This document shows positions 1-9,687 of a stretch of 64,000 bases of DNA, piece by piece. The notes under the pieces were generated by a model that worked only from the letters and a program-made list of their open reading frames with translations, did no database searches and was not told the origin of the DNA. Origin of the DNA: Colwellia sp. (GTDB lineage Bacteria > Pseudomonadota > Gammaproteobacteria > Enterobacterales > Alteromonadaceae); contig JABSOZ010000002.1 of NCBI GenBank assembly GCA_013215295.1, positions 372,001 through 436,000 of the forward strand, in the 5' to 3' direction. A program made the position numbers and the translations under genes. Numbering within the stretch: position 1 is the stretch's first letter; the number at the start of each line of letters is the position of its first letter.

Positions 1-1
1 T

Positions 2-2659
2 TTAGACATTGCCGAATTTAATAACCTAACGGGAATATCATACTTTTCCATTGGTGACTATGAGCATGCACAGCAATATTTCTTTACGAGTTTACATTTA
101 TATGAGGAGTTAAAAGCTTTAAAGGGTGTTTCAGCCACCCTTAATAACTTATCACTGATCAGCTGGGCGCAAAAAGATTTTACAGCGGCATTAAAATATC
201 TAGAGAGGCCTTTAAAGATTTCTCAACAGTTTAACGATAGCGCCTATTACATTACTTATATTTCTAACCATGGTGTTTATTACACTGAACTAAAACAATT
301 TGATAACGCTATTGCGTCATATAAAAAAGCCATCAATCACCCAGACAGTAAATTATTTCCTAAAGAAACTTTAGGTGCAATCATTGGCCTTGCGGAAACC
401 TACATTATGGTTAATGAGCTTAAAGTCGCAGAAAAGTGGTTGAAAGAAGCTTTGCTATTAAGCACCGCAACAGAGAACGAAAACTCACAAATAAATGCAG
501 AAGGCTATATAGGTGATATTTATTTGCTGCAAGGGAAACACGCTCAAGCGTTAACTATTTTTGAGCAATCTTTACGCTACTACCAAAAGAAAAAACTACA
601 AAGATTTGAAGCAGAAACCTATAAGCGTATCAGTAATACATATCAAGCACAGAAAAAATGGGAACTTGCACTCAAATTCTATGACCAATATACATTATTA
701 ATTAATAAACTTAATAGCGATGCCCAGAAAAACTCTGTCAATATACTACAAGCCCAATATAAGGCTGAAGTAAAACAAAAACAGATCACATTATTGCAAG
801 CTGAAAACCAATTAAACACGCTAGAAATTGAATCTGCAAAAAGCCAAGGTATCGTTGTCTTAGTCGTTAGTTCTTCGGCTTTAATTATTATATTACTCGT
901 CGTTAGTCGCTACTATAGTCGGAAAGAACAAATAAAATTAACCGCGCATAATAAAAAAATCAGCGCCAGTGAAAAGCAGCTGATGTTGTTATCAATTGCA
1001 TTTAAGAACACTTCTGACGCCGTTTGGATCACCAATAAAGACTTTGAAATTGAAGCAGTCAATAATGCGTACGTGACTCATACCCATAAACACAAATCAG
1101 CCGTTATAGGTCAAAAGGTCACTTTTGCTCAAATAAATGGTCAACCCGCAGATTTTTCAGAAAAATTACGCAATCAAGCCATGATCAATGATACTTGGCT
1201 AGGAGAGCTTTATGATCAAAAGTCTACGGGTGAAATTTATTGTTTAGAGCTAGAAATTGAAGCCATAAAAAATACTAACAATGAAATAATTCATTATCTT
1301 GGTGTATTTAGAGATATTACTGAAAGAATAAAAGTACAAGAGCAACTGAGCAAACTTGCCACTCATGATGATTTAACAGAATTACCTAATAGAACTTTGT
1401 TACATGAGTTAATAGCACAATCTTCTTTAAATTCGCATCGCTCTCAAAAATCACCTACTGTGCTATTACTTGATGTGAATAACTTTAAAAAGATTAATGA
1501 CACGCATGGTCACAGTGCTGGTGATAAAGTAATTTGCGAAATAGCCCAGCGCTTAAGTAACGTATTATATCCAAAAGATGTAATTGCTCGAATTAATGGC
1601 GCTGAGTTTTGTATTTTAGTCGAACTTTCCGACCCTAAATATGGGGCAACATCTGTTGCTCGTAAAATATTGTCTTGTTTTGATGATGTATACACCATCG
1701 ATCAACAGCAAATTTCTGTTACAGCAAGTATTGGTATAACGCGCTTCCCCGAAGATGCAGAAAATCCACAAGAGTTATTGCGAAAAGCTGGATTAGCCAT
1801 GTTCGATATTAAAGCTCAACGTACAAACAACTATAAATTCTTTGAACAGCACATGAATAATGTGGTAGCTGAGCAATTAGCTCAAGAACAAAAATTATTA
1901 ATAGCGATTAAAAGTGATTCCTTCGATTTTTACTATCAACCTTTTGTAGATACTAAATCAGGCATAATTACCGGTGCTGAAGCGTTAATACGCTGGATCG
2001 AACCTGATGGAAGTATTATATATCCTGACAGCTTCGTGCCATTTTCTGAAAAGCTTGGATTAATAGATCAGATTGATAAAATCGCTATTAACAAAGTTTT
2101 CATGCAAGTGGCCAAATGGCAAAAACAGTCAATAAATTTCGGGCCTATTGCCATTAATGTTTCTGCAAAAATGTTCACAGATTCAGAGGGAATTATCGCT
2201 CTTTTAAAAGATAAATTAACGCATTATCAAATTACGCCTTCTAGAATAAAAATTGAGATTACTGAAGGTATGTTGCTTGAAAATATAGACTTAGCCATTT
2301 CAACAATGGAGCAAATTAAGGCGCTGGGCTTTAAACTTTCGCTTGACGATTTTGGTACGGGATTTTCTTCACTCAATTATTTGAAAAGATTTCCTATTGA
2401 TGTGCTTAAAATTGACCGTTCGTTTATTATGGACATGCATAAATCTGATGTCGACAAAAGCATTGTTAGGTCTATCGTCAACTTAGCTGACAACCTTAAT
2501 CTTAGTGTGATTGCAGAAGGTGTCGAAATCAACGAGCACCTTGAGTTTCTCCAGCAATTGAACTGTCAACAGTACCAAGGATATTACTTTAGTAAAGCCA
2601 TACCCGTTAGCGAGATTGAACAGCTTGTAAATAACCAGAATATTCAGAAAACAATATAA
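2..2659 (+). CDS. TPR-PAS-GGDEF-EAL c-di-GMP signalling protein (5' end outside window)
   Basis: The frame is open from the window edge, so this is the C-terminal 885 residues of a longer protein; the first Met in frame (407) is internal. The N-terminal part has TPR-like helical repeats, then one membrane segment (about residues 144-166 counted from Met407), a PAS domain, a GGDEF domain and an EAL domain. The GGDEF signature is degenerate: NGAEF (nt 1595-1609) replaces GGDEF, and no RxxD inhibitory site precedes it, so cyclase activity is unlikely. The EAL domain keeps its key motifs: EAL (nt 1979-1987), a DDFGTG loop, KIDRSF and AEGVE. It probably degrades c-di-GMP, perhaps with the GGDEF part as a regulatory GTP-binding module. 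The TPR region presumably lies on the periplasmic side of the membrane segment, but the N-terminal signal is not visible. Domain calls are confident; the direction of catalysis is inferred. Confidence 0.9.
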   Translation, partial: LDIAEFNNLTGISYFSIGDYEHAQQYFFTSLHLYEELKALKGVSATLNNLSLISWAQKDFTAALKYLERPLKISQQFNDSAYYITYISNHGVYYTELKQFDNAIASYKKAINHPDSKLFPKETLGAIIGLAETYIMVNELKVAEKWLKEALLLSTATENENSQINAEGYIGDIYLLQGKHAQALTIFEQSLRYYQKKKLQRFEAETYKRISNTYQAQKKWELALKFYDQYTLLINKLNSDAQKNSVNILQAQYKAEVKQKQITLLQAENQLNTLEIESAKSQGIVVLVVSSSALIIILLVVSRYYSRKEQIKLTAHNKKISASEKQLMLLSIAFKNTSDAVWITNKDFEIEAVNNAYVTHTHKHKSAVIGQKVTFAQINGQPADFSEKLRNQAMINDTWLGELYDQKSTGEIYCLELEIEAIKNTNNEIIHYLGVFRDITERIKVQEQLSKLATHDDLTELPNRTLLHELIAQSSLNSHRSQKSPTVLLLDVNNFKKINDTHGHSAGDKVICEIAQRLSNVLYPKDVIARINGAEFCILVELSDPKYGATSVARKILSCFDDVYTIDQQQISVTASIGITRFPEDAENPQELLRKAGLAMFDIKAQRTNNYKFFEQHMNNVVAEQLAQEQKLLIAIKSDSFDFYYQPFVDTKSGIITGAEALIRWIEPDGSIIYPDSFVPFSEKLGLIDQIDKIAINKVFMQVAKWQKQSINFGPIAINVSAKMFTDSEGIIALLKDKLTHYQITPSRIKIEITEGMLLENIDLAISTMEQIKALGFKLSLDDFGTGFSSLNYLKRFPIDVLKIDRSFIMDMHKSDVDKSIVRSIVNLADNLNLSVIAEGVEINEHLEFLQQLNCQQYQGYYFSKAIPVSEIEQLVNNQNIQKTI

Positions 2660-2742
2660 GAATACCCGCGATTAATTGGTATTAAGTTCAAATTCTGTCA
2701 TGATGTCGCCATTCTTAATTCTATGTTTTCATCCTCTTATTT

Positions 2743-3105
2743 ATGGCAATGACTAAAAGACAATTTTCACAATTACAAGCAATGGGAATTGAACTTTGGC
2801 AATTAAAAAACACGGACAAAGTGAGTGTTGTACATAATGAGGAATATCTTGATATTGATTTTTCATCTATCAGAGAAACAATAATTTTCAATGATATCGT
2901 CAAAAGTTTAGGATTATCTATTGGTGAAATAAGTTGCAATGAAAACTTGATATCGCTAGGTTTGTTAAGTTGGAAATTCAGTATCAAAAAAGATATATCA
3001 TTAACTCAACAACATCTTATTACTCCTTCTCTAAATGTTTTAGACAATTCACCTGAATTAAAAAAAGCACTTTGGCAAAAATTACAAGACCATTTAATCA
3101 TATGA
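2743..3105 (+). CDS. holD: DNA polymerase III psi subunit
   Basis: 120-residue protein resembling HolD, the small psi subunit that links the chi subunit and SSB to the clamp loader in the replisome. The N-terminus (KRQFSQLQAMGIELWQL) matches the conserved start of psi, which binds chi. The C-terminal part has the ALW motif near the end (KKALWQKLQ). Psi is poorly conserved in sequence, so the order holD-rimI-prfC, the same as in E. coli and Shewanella, is strong support. Its stop overlaps the rimI start as ATGA (3102-3105), which suggests translational coupling. A second Met two codons downstream (2749) is an alternative start. Confidence 0.82.
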   Translation: MAMTKRQFSQLQAMGIELWQLKNTDKVSVVHNEEYLDIDFSSIRETIIFNDIVKSLGLSIGEISCNENLISLGLLSWKFSIKKDISLTQQHLITPSLNVLDNSPELKKALWQKLQDHLII

Positions 3106-3551
3106 CTTTTAGCTACGCTGTAATATCGATAAACGATGTTGAAAAATTAATGCCTATTGAGGCTGCTTGTCACTCTCATCCATGGAGTGAAAAAACATTT
3201 ACCAGTTGTATTGGTAACCGCTACTTTGGTTATTCATTAAAGGTACAAGACGAATTGATTGGGTTTTATATTGGTGAACATGTTGCCGGTGAAGCAACTT
3301 TAATGGATATTTGTGTATTGCCCGACCAACAAGGTAATGGTTATGGTAAAGCATTACTTGAGCACTTCTTTAAAGAATCAAAACAACTGAATAATTCTAT
3401 TATTTGGTTAGAAGTTCGTGCAAAAAATATCAGTGCACAAATGATGTATATCAATAATGGGTTTACCGAAACAGGTCGTAGAACAGGTTATTACCCGAGT
3501 GCCTCTGGTTTCGGTTATGAAGATGCAATTGTGATGAAAAAAACGCTCTGA
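3102..3551 (+). CDS. rimI: Ribosomal protein bS18 alanine N-acetyltransferase
   Basis: GNAT-family acetyltransferase of 149 residues; E. coli RimI has 148. It acetylates the N-terminal alanine of ribosomal protein S18 using acetyl-CoA. The acetyl-CoA loop is visible as LPDQQGNGYGKALLEH, preceded by the LMDICV strand and followed by WLEVRAKNISAQMMY. The HPWSEKTF motif near the N-terminus is typical of RimI. I chose ATG 3102 because it overlaps the holD stop as ATGA and gives family length. A TTG at 3072 would add ten residues that only read through the end of holD. Confidence 0.9.
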   Translation: MTFSYAVISINDVEKLMPIEAACHSHPWSEKTFTSCIGNRYFGYSLKVQDELIGFYIGEHVAGEATLMDICVLPDQQGNGYGKALLEHFFKESKQLNNSIIWLEVRAKNISAQMMYINNGFTETGRRTGYYPSASGFGYEDAIVMKKTL

Positions 3552-3837
3552 CACTTTTTGATGTTGATAACACATTGCAAATGACATGACAGTTGATGTG
3601 TTAATAAATGTCGTCATAACGTTTGTTCCATTTAAAGAAAAGAATATTCTCTTGATGATTTACGTTTAGATGAATTTTTACTTTTATCTATCAATCTACA
3701 CCCTCACCGTTTAAATATGTAACATCTCCACGGAATATGGTCCGTTAGTCAAAGATAAACAAAAAAACTGCTCTCTATAATGATCGTTAAAAATTATCAC
3801 TTAAAGTCAAGTAGGCTAATGCGGCTTTTTTTATTTA
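3552..3837. other. Intergenic region rimI-prfC
   Basis: No convincing gene. A weak inverted repeat (taacacat / atgtgtta, around 3568-3602) lies just after rimI with a long loop and no clear T-run, so I do not call it a terminator. The rest is AT-rich sequence leading to the candidate prfC promoter. Confidence 0.4.
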
Positions 3838-3846
3838 TGGTACAAT
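3838..3846 (+). promoter_or_regulatory. Candidate extended -10 promoter for prfC
   Basis: TGGTACAAT at 3838-3846 fits an extended -10 element (TGn plus TACAAT), followed by a GC-rich stretch (GCGCGCC). No good -35 is seen at 16-18 bp. It would start transcription about 90 nt before the prfC start codon. Seen by eye only. Confidence 0.4.
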
Positions 3847-3939
3847 GCGCGCCAAATACGGGATTATTAGAAGATCCCAAGCACTTTAAGAAAATAGGTT
3901 ATGTGCATCAGCATGTACACCAAAGAGAACTTTTAAAAA

Positions 3940-5523
3940 ATGACAACGCAACAGGCTAATGAAGTCAATCTAAGACGTACTTTCGCAATAATCTCTCATC
4001 CTGATGCGGGTAAAACCACCATCACTGAAAAAGTATTACTTTTTGGTCAAGCTCTACAAAGAGCAGGTACTGTTAAAGGTAAAAAGTCAGGCCAGCATGC
4101 TAAGTCTGACTGGATGGAAATGGAAAAAGAACGTGGTATTTCTATTACCACGTCTGTAATGCAATTTCCTTACAACAACTGTCTAGTAAATTTACTCGAC
4201 ACGCCTGGTCATGAAGATTTTTCAGAAGATACCTACCGTACACTTACCGCGGTAGATTCGTGTTTAATGGTAATCGACGTTGCGAAAGGTGTTGAAGCAC
4301 GTACGGTTAAATTAATGGAAGTAACCCGTTTACGTGACACACCCATTATTACGTTCATGAATAAAATGGACCGTGATGTACGCGATCCTATCGAAGTAAT
4401 GGATGAAGTTGAAGACGTCTTAAAAATAAAGTGTGCTGCTATTACTTGGCCAATTGGTATGGGTAAAGAGTTTAAAGGTGTCTATAACATTTTAACTGAC
4501 GAGATATTTTTGTATCAGTCCGGCCTTGGTCATATGATCCAAGAAGAAAGAGTTATCAAAGGGCTTGATAACCCTGAGTTAGACAAAGTCATTGGCGCTT
4601 ACGCTGACGATTTACGTGAAGAATTAGAGCTCGTTGCTGGCGCGTCTCACGAGTTTAACTTAGAAGAGTTTTTAAAGGGCGAGCTAACGCCGGTATTCTT
4701 TGGTACCGCGCTTGGAAACTTTGGTGTTGATCATATGCTTAATGGTTTAACCAAATGGGCACCAAAACCGTTACCACGTTTAACTGATGTCAGAGAAGTA
4801 ACAGCTCAAGAAGAAAAATTCACTGGTTTTGTCTTTAAAATTCAAGCCAATATGGATCCAAAACATCGTGACCGTATAGCGTTCATGCGTATTTGCTCAG
4901 GTAAATATGAAAAAGGCATGAAAATGCGTCAAGTACGTACTAACAAAGACGTAAAAATTGCTGACGCGGTAACCTTTATGGCCGGCGACCGCGCACAAGT
5001 TGATGAAGCCTATGCTGGCGACATTATTGGTTTACATAACCACGGCAGTATTCAAATCGGTGATACCTTTACGTCAGGTGAAATGCTGAAGTTTAGTGGT
5101 ATTCCAAATTTTGCCCCTGAAATGTTCCGCCGTATCCGTTTGCGTGACCCATTAAAAGCCAAGCAATTACAAAAAGGCTTAGTCCAACTTTCAGAAGAAG
5201 GTGCAGTACAAGTATTTAGACCTTTAAACTCAAACGAGATGATTGTTGGCGCAGTGGGTGTATTGCAGTTTGAAGTTGTTGTACATCGTTTAAAAACTGA
5301 ATATAAAGTTGACGCTATATACGAACCGATAAGTGTAGCAACTGCACGCTGGTGTACTTGTGATGATGAACGCACGTTAGAGCAATTTCGCAAAAAAGCG
5401 TTCGATAATTTAGCATTAGATGGTGGTAATAACTTAACCTATATTGCGCCAACTATGGTGAATCTGAGTTTGTCGCAAGAGCGTCATCCAGATATCAAGT
5501 TTCACCAAACCCGAGAACACTAA
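3940..5523 (+). CDS. prfC: Peptide chain release factor 3
   Basis: Translational GTPase RF3 of 527 residues (E. coli 529). It removes RF1 or RF2 from the ribosome after peptide release. The G1 loop is SHPDAGKTT near the N-terminus, G3 is [14 protein letters not shown] and G4 is NKMDRD. The switch segment [15 protein letters not shown] is typical of RF3 and separates it from EF-G. Domains run from the G domain through domain II to the RF3 C-terminal domain ([14 protein letters not shown] and GVLQFEVV). It follows holD-rimI as in related genomes. Confidence 0.97.
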   Translation: MTTQQANEVNLRRTFAIISHPDAGKTTITEKVLLFGQALQRAGTVKGKKSGQHAKSDWMEMEKERGISITTSVMQFPYNNCLVNLLDTPGHEDFSEDTYRTLTAVDSCLMVIDVAKGVEARTVKLMEVTRLRDTPIITFMNKMDRDVRDPIEVMDEVEDVLKIKCAAITWPIGMGKEFKGVYNILTDEIFLYQSGLGHMIQEERVIKGLDNPELDKVIGAYADDLREELELVAGASHEFNLEEFLKGELTPVFFGTALGNFGVDHMLNGLTKWAPKPLPRLTDVREVTAQEEKFTGFVFKIQANMDPKHRDRIAFMRICSGKYEKGMKMRQVRTNKDVKIADAVTFMAGDRAQVDEAYAGDIIGLHNHGSIQIGDTFTSGEMLKFSGIPNFAPEMFRRIRLRDPLKAKQLQKGLVQLSEEGAVQVFRPLNSNEMIVGAVGVLQFEVVVHRLKTEYKVDAIYEPISVATARWCTCDDERTLEQFRKKAFDNLALDGGNNLTYIAPTMVNLSLSQERHPDIKFHQTREH

Positions 5524-5533
5524 ATTTGATGTC

Positions 5534-5638
5534 GTATATGGCATTTTATCTGCGTTGTTTGATACTTTTTGTTGGCTCATTTAGTAAACTAAACTCACCA
5601 ATAAAAAGTAACAAACGCCTTGCTAAAATACCATCTAC
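5534..5638. repeat. Long imperfect inverted repeat downstream of prfC
   Basis: Left arm 5534-5584 and right arm 5589-5638 are largely complementary around a 4-nt TAAA loop. For example, GCGTTGTTTGATACTTTTTG pairs with ACAAACGC further right, and CTCATTTAG pairs with CTAAACTCA. About 45-50 nt per arm pair with a few mismatches. There is no T-run directly after the stem, so it is not a classic terminator. It may be a dispersed intergenic palindrome or a structured RNA end for prfC mRNA. Confidence 0.7.
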
Positions 5639-5710
5639 TTAATCAAATGATTTTATTATCTTGTAGGTAACGTTCAAAACGTCTTCCGAAAGATTAATTA
5701 TAAATTATAT

Positions 5711-5747
5711 AACTAACTGCGAAATAACGCCTTTATCGCAGTTAGTT
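5711..5747. repeat. Perfect 12-bp inverted repeat upstream of argS
   Basis: Arms AACTAACTGCGA (5711-5722) and TCGCAGTTAGTT (5736-5747) are exact complements with a 13-nt loop. It lies about 90 nt before argS, between it and the prfC 3' palindrome. No T-run follows. It could be an operator or a leader hairpin of argS; function unknown. Confidence 0.6.
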
Positions 5748-5834
5748 GGCTCAAGATTAAAGAAATGATACATCGCATGTGAGTATCATTGATGCCAATA
5801 TTGAGTCAAATAACAATGAGAAAGAGTTTATTTT

Positions 5835-7589
5835 ATGAATATTAAGCAACTACTAAGTGAAAAAGTATCTGCGGCCATGGTACTAGCTGGTTTGCCTGAA
5901 GGCACTAACCCAGCGGTTAGCCTTTCTAACCGTCCTAATTTTGGTGATTATCAAGCTAATGGTGTGATGGGTGCAGCGAAAAAACTTAAAACAAATCCAC
6001 GCGAATTAGCGACTAAAGTTGTTGAACATTTAGATCTTGAAGGTATTGCAAACAATGTTGAATTGGCAGGTCCTGGATTTATTAATATTCATTTAGATAA
6101 AGCATGGTTAGCAGCCCAACTCGCTAAAACAGCTAATGATGAAAAACTTGGCGTAACACAACGCGGTGCGACACAAGAAAATAAGTCACAAACAGTTGTT
6201 GTTGATTATTCAGCGCCAAACCTTGCCAAAGAAATGCATGTTGGCCACTTACGTTCAACCATTATTGGTGACGCTGTAGTACGTACTTTAGAGTTTCGGG
6301 GTGACAAAGTTATTCGCCAAAATCACATGGGTGATTGGGGTACGCAGTTCGGCATGTTATTGGCCCACTTAAGCGATAAGTTGAATGCTAACGAAGTGGC
6401 AGAAACCGCTCTTTCTGATTTAGAAAATTTTTATCGTGAAGCAAAAGTTCGTTTTGATAACGAAGAAGGCTTTGCTGACCGTGCTCGCGACTACGTGGTA
6501 AAACTTCAAGGCGGCGACAAAGATTGTTTAGTGCTTTGGAAATTATTCATCGATATTTCGATTGCCCACAGTGAAGATATTTATCAAAAACTTAACGTGA
6601 CACTAACTCGCGACGATATTATGGGTGAAAGTGCTTACAACTCTGACTTACCCGTAGTTGTTGATGAGTTAATGACAAAAGGTATTGCTGAAGTCAGTGA
6701 AGGCGCTAAAGTTGTTTTCATTAATGAAATGGCCAATAAAGACGGTGAAGCTCCGGTATTTATCATACAAAAAACCGGTGGCGGTTATTTATATGCGACA
6801 ACAGATTTATCCGCTTGTCGTTATCGTGCAAACGAATTAAAAGCTGACCGCATTATTATTTTTACCGATGCTCGTCAGGGTTTACACTTTAAACAAGTAG
6901 AGATTGTTGCTCGCAAAGCTGGACTACTTCCAGAACATGTTGCTTATGATCATTGCCCATTTGGCATGATGATGGGTGACGATGGTAAACCATTCAAGAC
7001 ACGCACTGGCGGCACAATAAAATTAGCAGAATTGTTAGATGAAGCGATTGTTCGCGCAAAAGCTGTGATTAAAGAAAAAAATCCAGATTACTCTGAAGAT
7101 CAACTCAATGAAATCGCAACTAAAGTTGGGATAGGTGCAGTTAAGTTTGCTGATTTATCTAAAAACCGTACGAGTGATTATATCTTCAACTGGAAAACCA
7201 TGTTGAGTTTTGAAGGCGCTACAGCTCCTTATTTACAATATGCTTATTCACGTATTCAAAGTATTTTCAATAAAGCACAAATTGAACAAGCTAACTTCAA
7301 TGCAGAAATTACGATTATTGAGCCACAAGAAAAAGCACTCGCTTTAAAATTACTGCAACTTGAAGAAGTAATAGACGCAGTGATCAGCGAATCTATGCCT
7401 AATCTCTTGTGTAATTATCTGTATGAGTTAGCAAGTTTGTACATGAGTTTTTATGAAGCTTGTCCTATTCTTAAAGAAGGTATAAACGACGATATTAAAC
7501 AGTCGCGTTTAGCACTTTGTTTAAATATATCGAAAACCTTAAAACAGGGTTTAGACATTCTTGGCATAGAAGTAATGGAACGCATGTAA
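5835..7589 (+). CDS. argS: Arginyl-tRNA synthetase
   Basis: Class I aminoacyl-tRNA synthetase of 584 residues that charges tRNA-Arg. The N-terminal Add1 domain (NRPNFGDYQANGVM) is present. The HIGH motif is HVGHLRST, within DYSAPNLAKEMHVGH. The region equivalent to KMSKS is GMMMGDDGKPFKTRTGG, the usual divergent form in ArgRS. The DALR-type anticodon-binding domain (APYLQYAYSRIQSIF) lies at the C-terminus, which ends in VMERM as expected. The start is ATG with GAGAAAGAG upstream. Confidence 0.97.
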   Translation: MNIKQLLSEKVSAAMVLAGLPEGTNPAVSLSNRPNFGDYQANGVMGAAKKLKTNPRELATKVVEHLDLEGIANNVELAGPGFINIHLDKAWLAAQLAKTANDEKLGVTQRGATQENKSQTVVVDYSAPNLAKEMHVGHLRSTIIGDAVVRTLEFRGDKVIRQNHMGDWGTQFGMLLAHLSDKLNANEVAETALSDLENFYREAKVRFDNEEGFADRARDYVVKLQGGDKDCLVLWKLFIDISIAHSEDIYQKLNVTLTRDDIMGESAYNSDLPVVVDELMTKGIAEVSEGAKVVFINEMANKDGEAPVFIIQKTGGGYLYATTDLSACRYRANELKADRIIIFTDARQGLHFKQVEIVARKAGLLPEHVAYDHCPFGMMMGDDGKPFKTRTGGTIKLAELLDEAIVRAKAVIKEKNPDYSEDQLNEIATKVGIGAVKFADLSKNRTSDYIFNWKTMLSFEGATAPYLQYAYSRIQSIFNKAQIEQANFNAEITIIEPQEKALALKLLQLEEVIDAVISESMPNLLCNYLYELASLYMSFYEACPILKEGINDDIKQSRLALCLNISKTLKQGLDILGIEVMERM

Positions 7590-7600
7590 TATCCACTTAA

Positions 7601-7671
7601 CCAAACAAGTCATGGTCCTCTTTGTTTGGTAACTGGAAAATTGTCAAAAAACGCTGAATAGTGTTCAGCGT
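7601..7671. repeat. Two small hairpins between argS and the HDOD gene
   Basis: CCAAACAA (7601-7608) pairs with TTGTTTGG (7622-7629). ACGCTGAA (7651-7658) pairs with TTCAGCGT (7664-7671) around a 5-nt loop. Neither has a plus-strand T-run, so they are poor terminators for argS. They may protect the mRNA end or sit in the leader of the next gene. Confidence 0.4.
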
Positions 7672-7703
7672 AAAGCAAATGTTAGAATAGGAAGTCTGAA
7701 CAA

Positions 7704-8843
7704 ATGAAAGTGTTGATCGTTGATAATACTGACCAATCGCTATTGGCACTTAAAAAAACTTTTTATAACGGCCCTTGCCAAACAGCTTATGTAGATAATG
7801 GTAAACATGCTTTAAAAGCACTAAGCCAACATAAATTTGACGTTATTATTAGCGTATTGAATTTAGGGAAGATCAGTGGTCTAGAGATACTCAAAGCGAT
7901 ATCGCTCAAATATCCCTCTATGATTAGAGTAGCGATAACTAATGACAATGAGTCTGAAAGTCGCCTTAATGCTCAAGCGAGAAACATTAGCCATAATACT
8001 TTTGCTTTACCCCTTAACATTGGGCATATTCATCAAACCATTTCTGCGCTTGCTGACAATAATAAAGCGATCACTAAAGACCATATTATTAAAACGGTAG
8101 CCAAAGTAAAAACGTTACCAAGCCCACCAAAAGTTTACCTACAGCTCAATGCAATTATAGAAGACAGCAATACAGACTCTGAAAAGATATCAGAAATAAT
8201 CTCTCAAGATCCGGCATTGGCCGCTAAAGTACTTCAGTTCTCCAATAGTTCATTGATGAACCAAGGGAAACCAATTAACAATATCACTGAAGCAATAACT
8301 CGTATGGGGCTAGAAACCTTATGTTGCATTGTAATGACCGCTGAGCTTTTTTCTTATGAGCCGGACATTCCTGATTTTTCATTGATAAAAGAACAATTGC
8401 ATTGTTTATCGACTGCACGTTTTGCAGCATCTATGGTGAAAATAGAGCTAAAACGAGATACGTTACTTGCAGGATTGTTACATGATATCGGTAAAGTTGT
8501 TTTATTCGAAATGGATGCTAAATTAACAAATAAATATTTCCAATATCGGGTAAAAAATGCCAACAACAATGTGCTAGAAAATAAAATATTTGGTACTGAC
8601 CATAATCATGTTGGTGGGTATCTATTGCATATGTGGAGTTTTTCTTATCATCTAATCGAGGCCGTGGTTATGCATCACCGCCCTGAAAAGTTACTTAAGA
8701 GATCGTTTGGCATTGCCCAAGCGGTTTATTTAGCTGATGTATTATTAAGAGAACAGCAGCCTGATGTTAAATTTATTGAACACTTCAAATTAGAAAATGT
8801 TCTTGAAGCCTTAGAAAAAAGAGCCGCGAAACTAAGACAGTAA
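7704..8843 (+). CDS. Degenerate receiver domain fused to HDOD domain
   Basis: 379-residue signalling protein. Residues 1 to about 115 follow a response-regulator receiver fold (MKVLIVDNTD at the start), but the phospho-acceptor Asp expected near residue 51 is Val (DVIISVLNLG), and the conserved Lys near 102 is Leu (FALPLN). Only the Thr (AITN, about residue 79) remains, so it is probably a pseudo-receiver. Residues of about 130-330 form an HDOD domain with a retained HDIGK motif (His260-Asp261). HDOD proteins are protein-interaction hubs in signalling, motility or stress control. The start is ATG with AGGAAG upstream. Its partner and input are unknown. Confidence 0.85.
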   Translation: MKVLIVDNTDQSLLALKKTFYNGPCQTAYVDNGKHALKALSQHKFDVIISVLNLGKISGLEILKAISLKYPSMIRVAITNDNESESRLNAQARNISHNTFALPLNIGHIHQTISALADNNKAITKDHIIKTVAKVKTLPSPPKVYLQLNAIIEDSNTDSEKISEIISQDPALAAKVLQFSNSSLMNQGKPINNITEAITRMGLETLCCIVMTAELFSYEPDIPDFSLIKEQLHCLSTARFAASMVKIELKRDTLLAGLLHDIGKVVLFEMDAKLTNKYFQYRVKNANNNVLENKIFGTDHNHVGGYLLHMWSFSYHLIEAVVMHHRPEKLLKRSFGIAQAVYLADVLLREQQPDVKFIEHFKLENVLEALEKRAAKLRQ

Positions 8844-8858
8844 TAGGAAAGTAATTAT

Positions 8859-9674
8859 ATGAAATTTACGGATAGTCACTGCCACCTAGATTTCAAAGAG
8901 TTTTCTTTAGTGGAATTTTCATCTGACAAATCAATACTCAAGCAATGCGCTAAAAGAAATATTCATCGAATTATTGTCCCCGCTATCCATCCTGATAACT
9001 GGGAAAATGTTTTAGCATTGACTAACAACAATCCCAAAGAGCTCGAAAGTGATTGTAAAGTTTATGCCGCTTTAGGTATTCATCCATGGTATTTAACTGG
9101 CTTGCAGCAAGATGATCTCGATAGATTAGCGCAAACAGTTTCAAAAAATAAAACCCATATTATTGCTATTGGCGAAACCGGACTTGATGGTGTTATCGCA
9201 AAACAGCAAGATAATATGAATCAACAAAAGCTATTTTTCGAATTCCAACTCCACCTTGCACAAGAGCATAAACTCCCCGTCATTGTGCATCATCGTCGTA
9301 CGCATAACGAGACGATAACACTTTTAAAGCAAGTCAAAGTAGCGCAAGGCGGAATTATCCATGCTTTTTCAGGTAGTTATCAGCAAGCCTGTCAGTATAT
9401 AGATTTAGGATTTAAATTAGGTATAGGCGGCACAATCACCTATCCAAGAGCAGAAAAGACAATTAAGGCGATCAAGCGTTTACCACTGAGTAGTTTAGTC
9501 TTAGAAACCGATGCGCCATCAATGCCACTTTATGGTTTTCAAGGAGAAAGCAATTCTCCTCTGCGCATCATTAATGTCTTTGAAAGGTTGGTTGAATTAC
9601 GTGAAGAAAGCCATGATGAAATAGCTGAAAAAATCGAACAGAACATCTCAGAGACTTTTAAGTTCAACAATTGA
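8859..9674 (+). CDS. TatD-family metal-dependent hydrolase (YjjV-like)
   Basis: 271-residue TatD-family protein, predicted to be a TIM-barrel metallo-DNase acting on nucleic acid. Metal-binding motifs are visible: TDSHCHLDF at the N-terminus, GIHPWYL, AIGETGLDG, VHHRRTHNE, HAFSGS and LETDAPSMP. Position next to smp/serB, near holD-rimI-prfC, matches the E. coli 99-minute region where yjjV lies. It starts 15 nt after the HDOD gene with AGGAAAG upstream, so the two are probably co-transcribed. Its 3' end converges on smp with a 13-nt gap. Confidence 0.88.
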   Translation: MKFTDSHCHLDFKEFSLVEFSSDKSILKQCAKRNIHRIIVPAIHPDNWENVLALTNNNPKELESDCKVYAALGIHPWYLTGLQQDDLDRLAQTVSKNKTHIIAIGETGLDGVIAKQQDNMNQQKLFFEFQLHLAQEHKLPVIVHHRRTHNETITLLKQVKVAQGGIIHAFSGSYQQACQYIDLGFKLGIGGTITYPRAEKTIKAIKRLPLSSLVLETDAPSMPLYGFQGESNSPLRIINVFERLVELREESHDEIAEKIEQNISETFKFNN

Positions 9675-9687
9675 TATACGAGCTTCA

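Noticed and set aside
3568-3602. rimI terminator
   Set aside because: An 8-bp inverted repeat exists but the loop is about 20 nt and no T-run follows.
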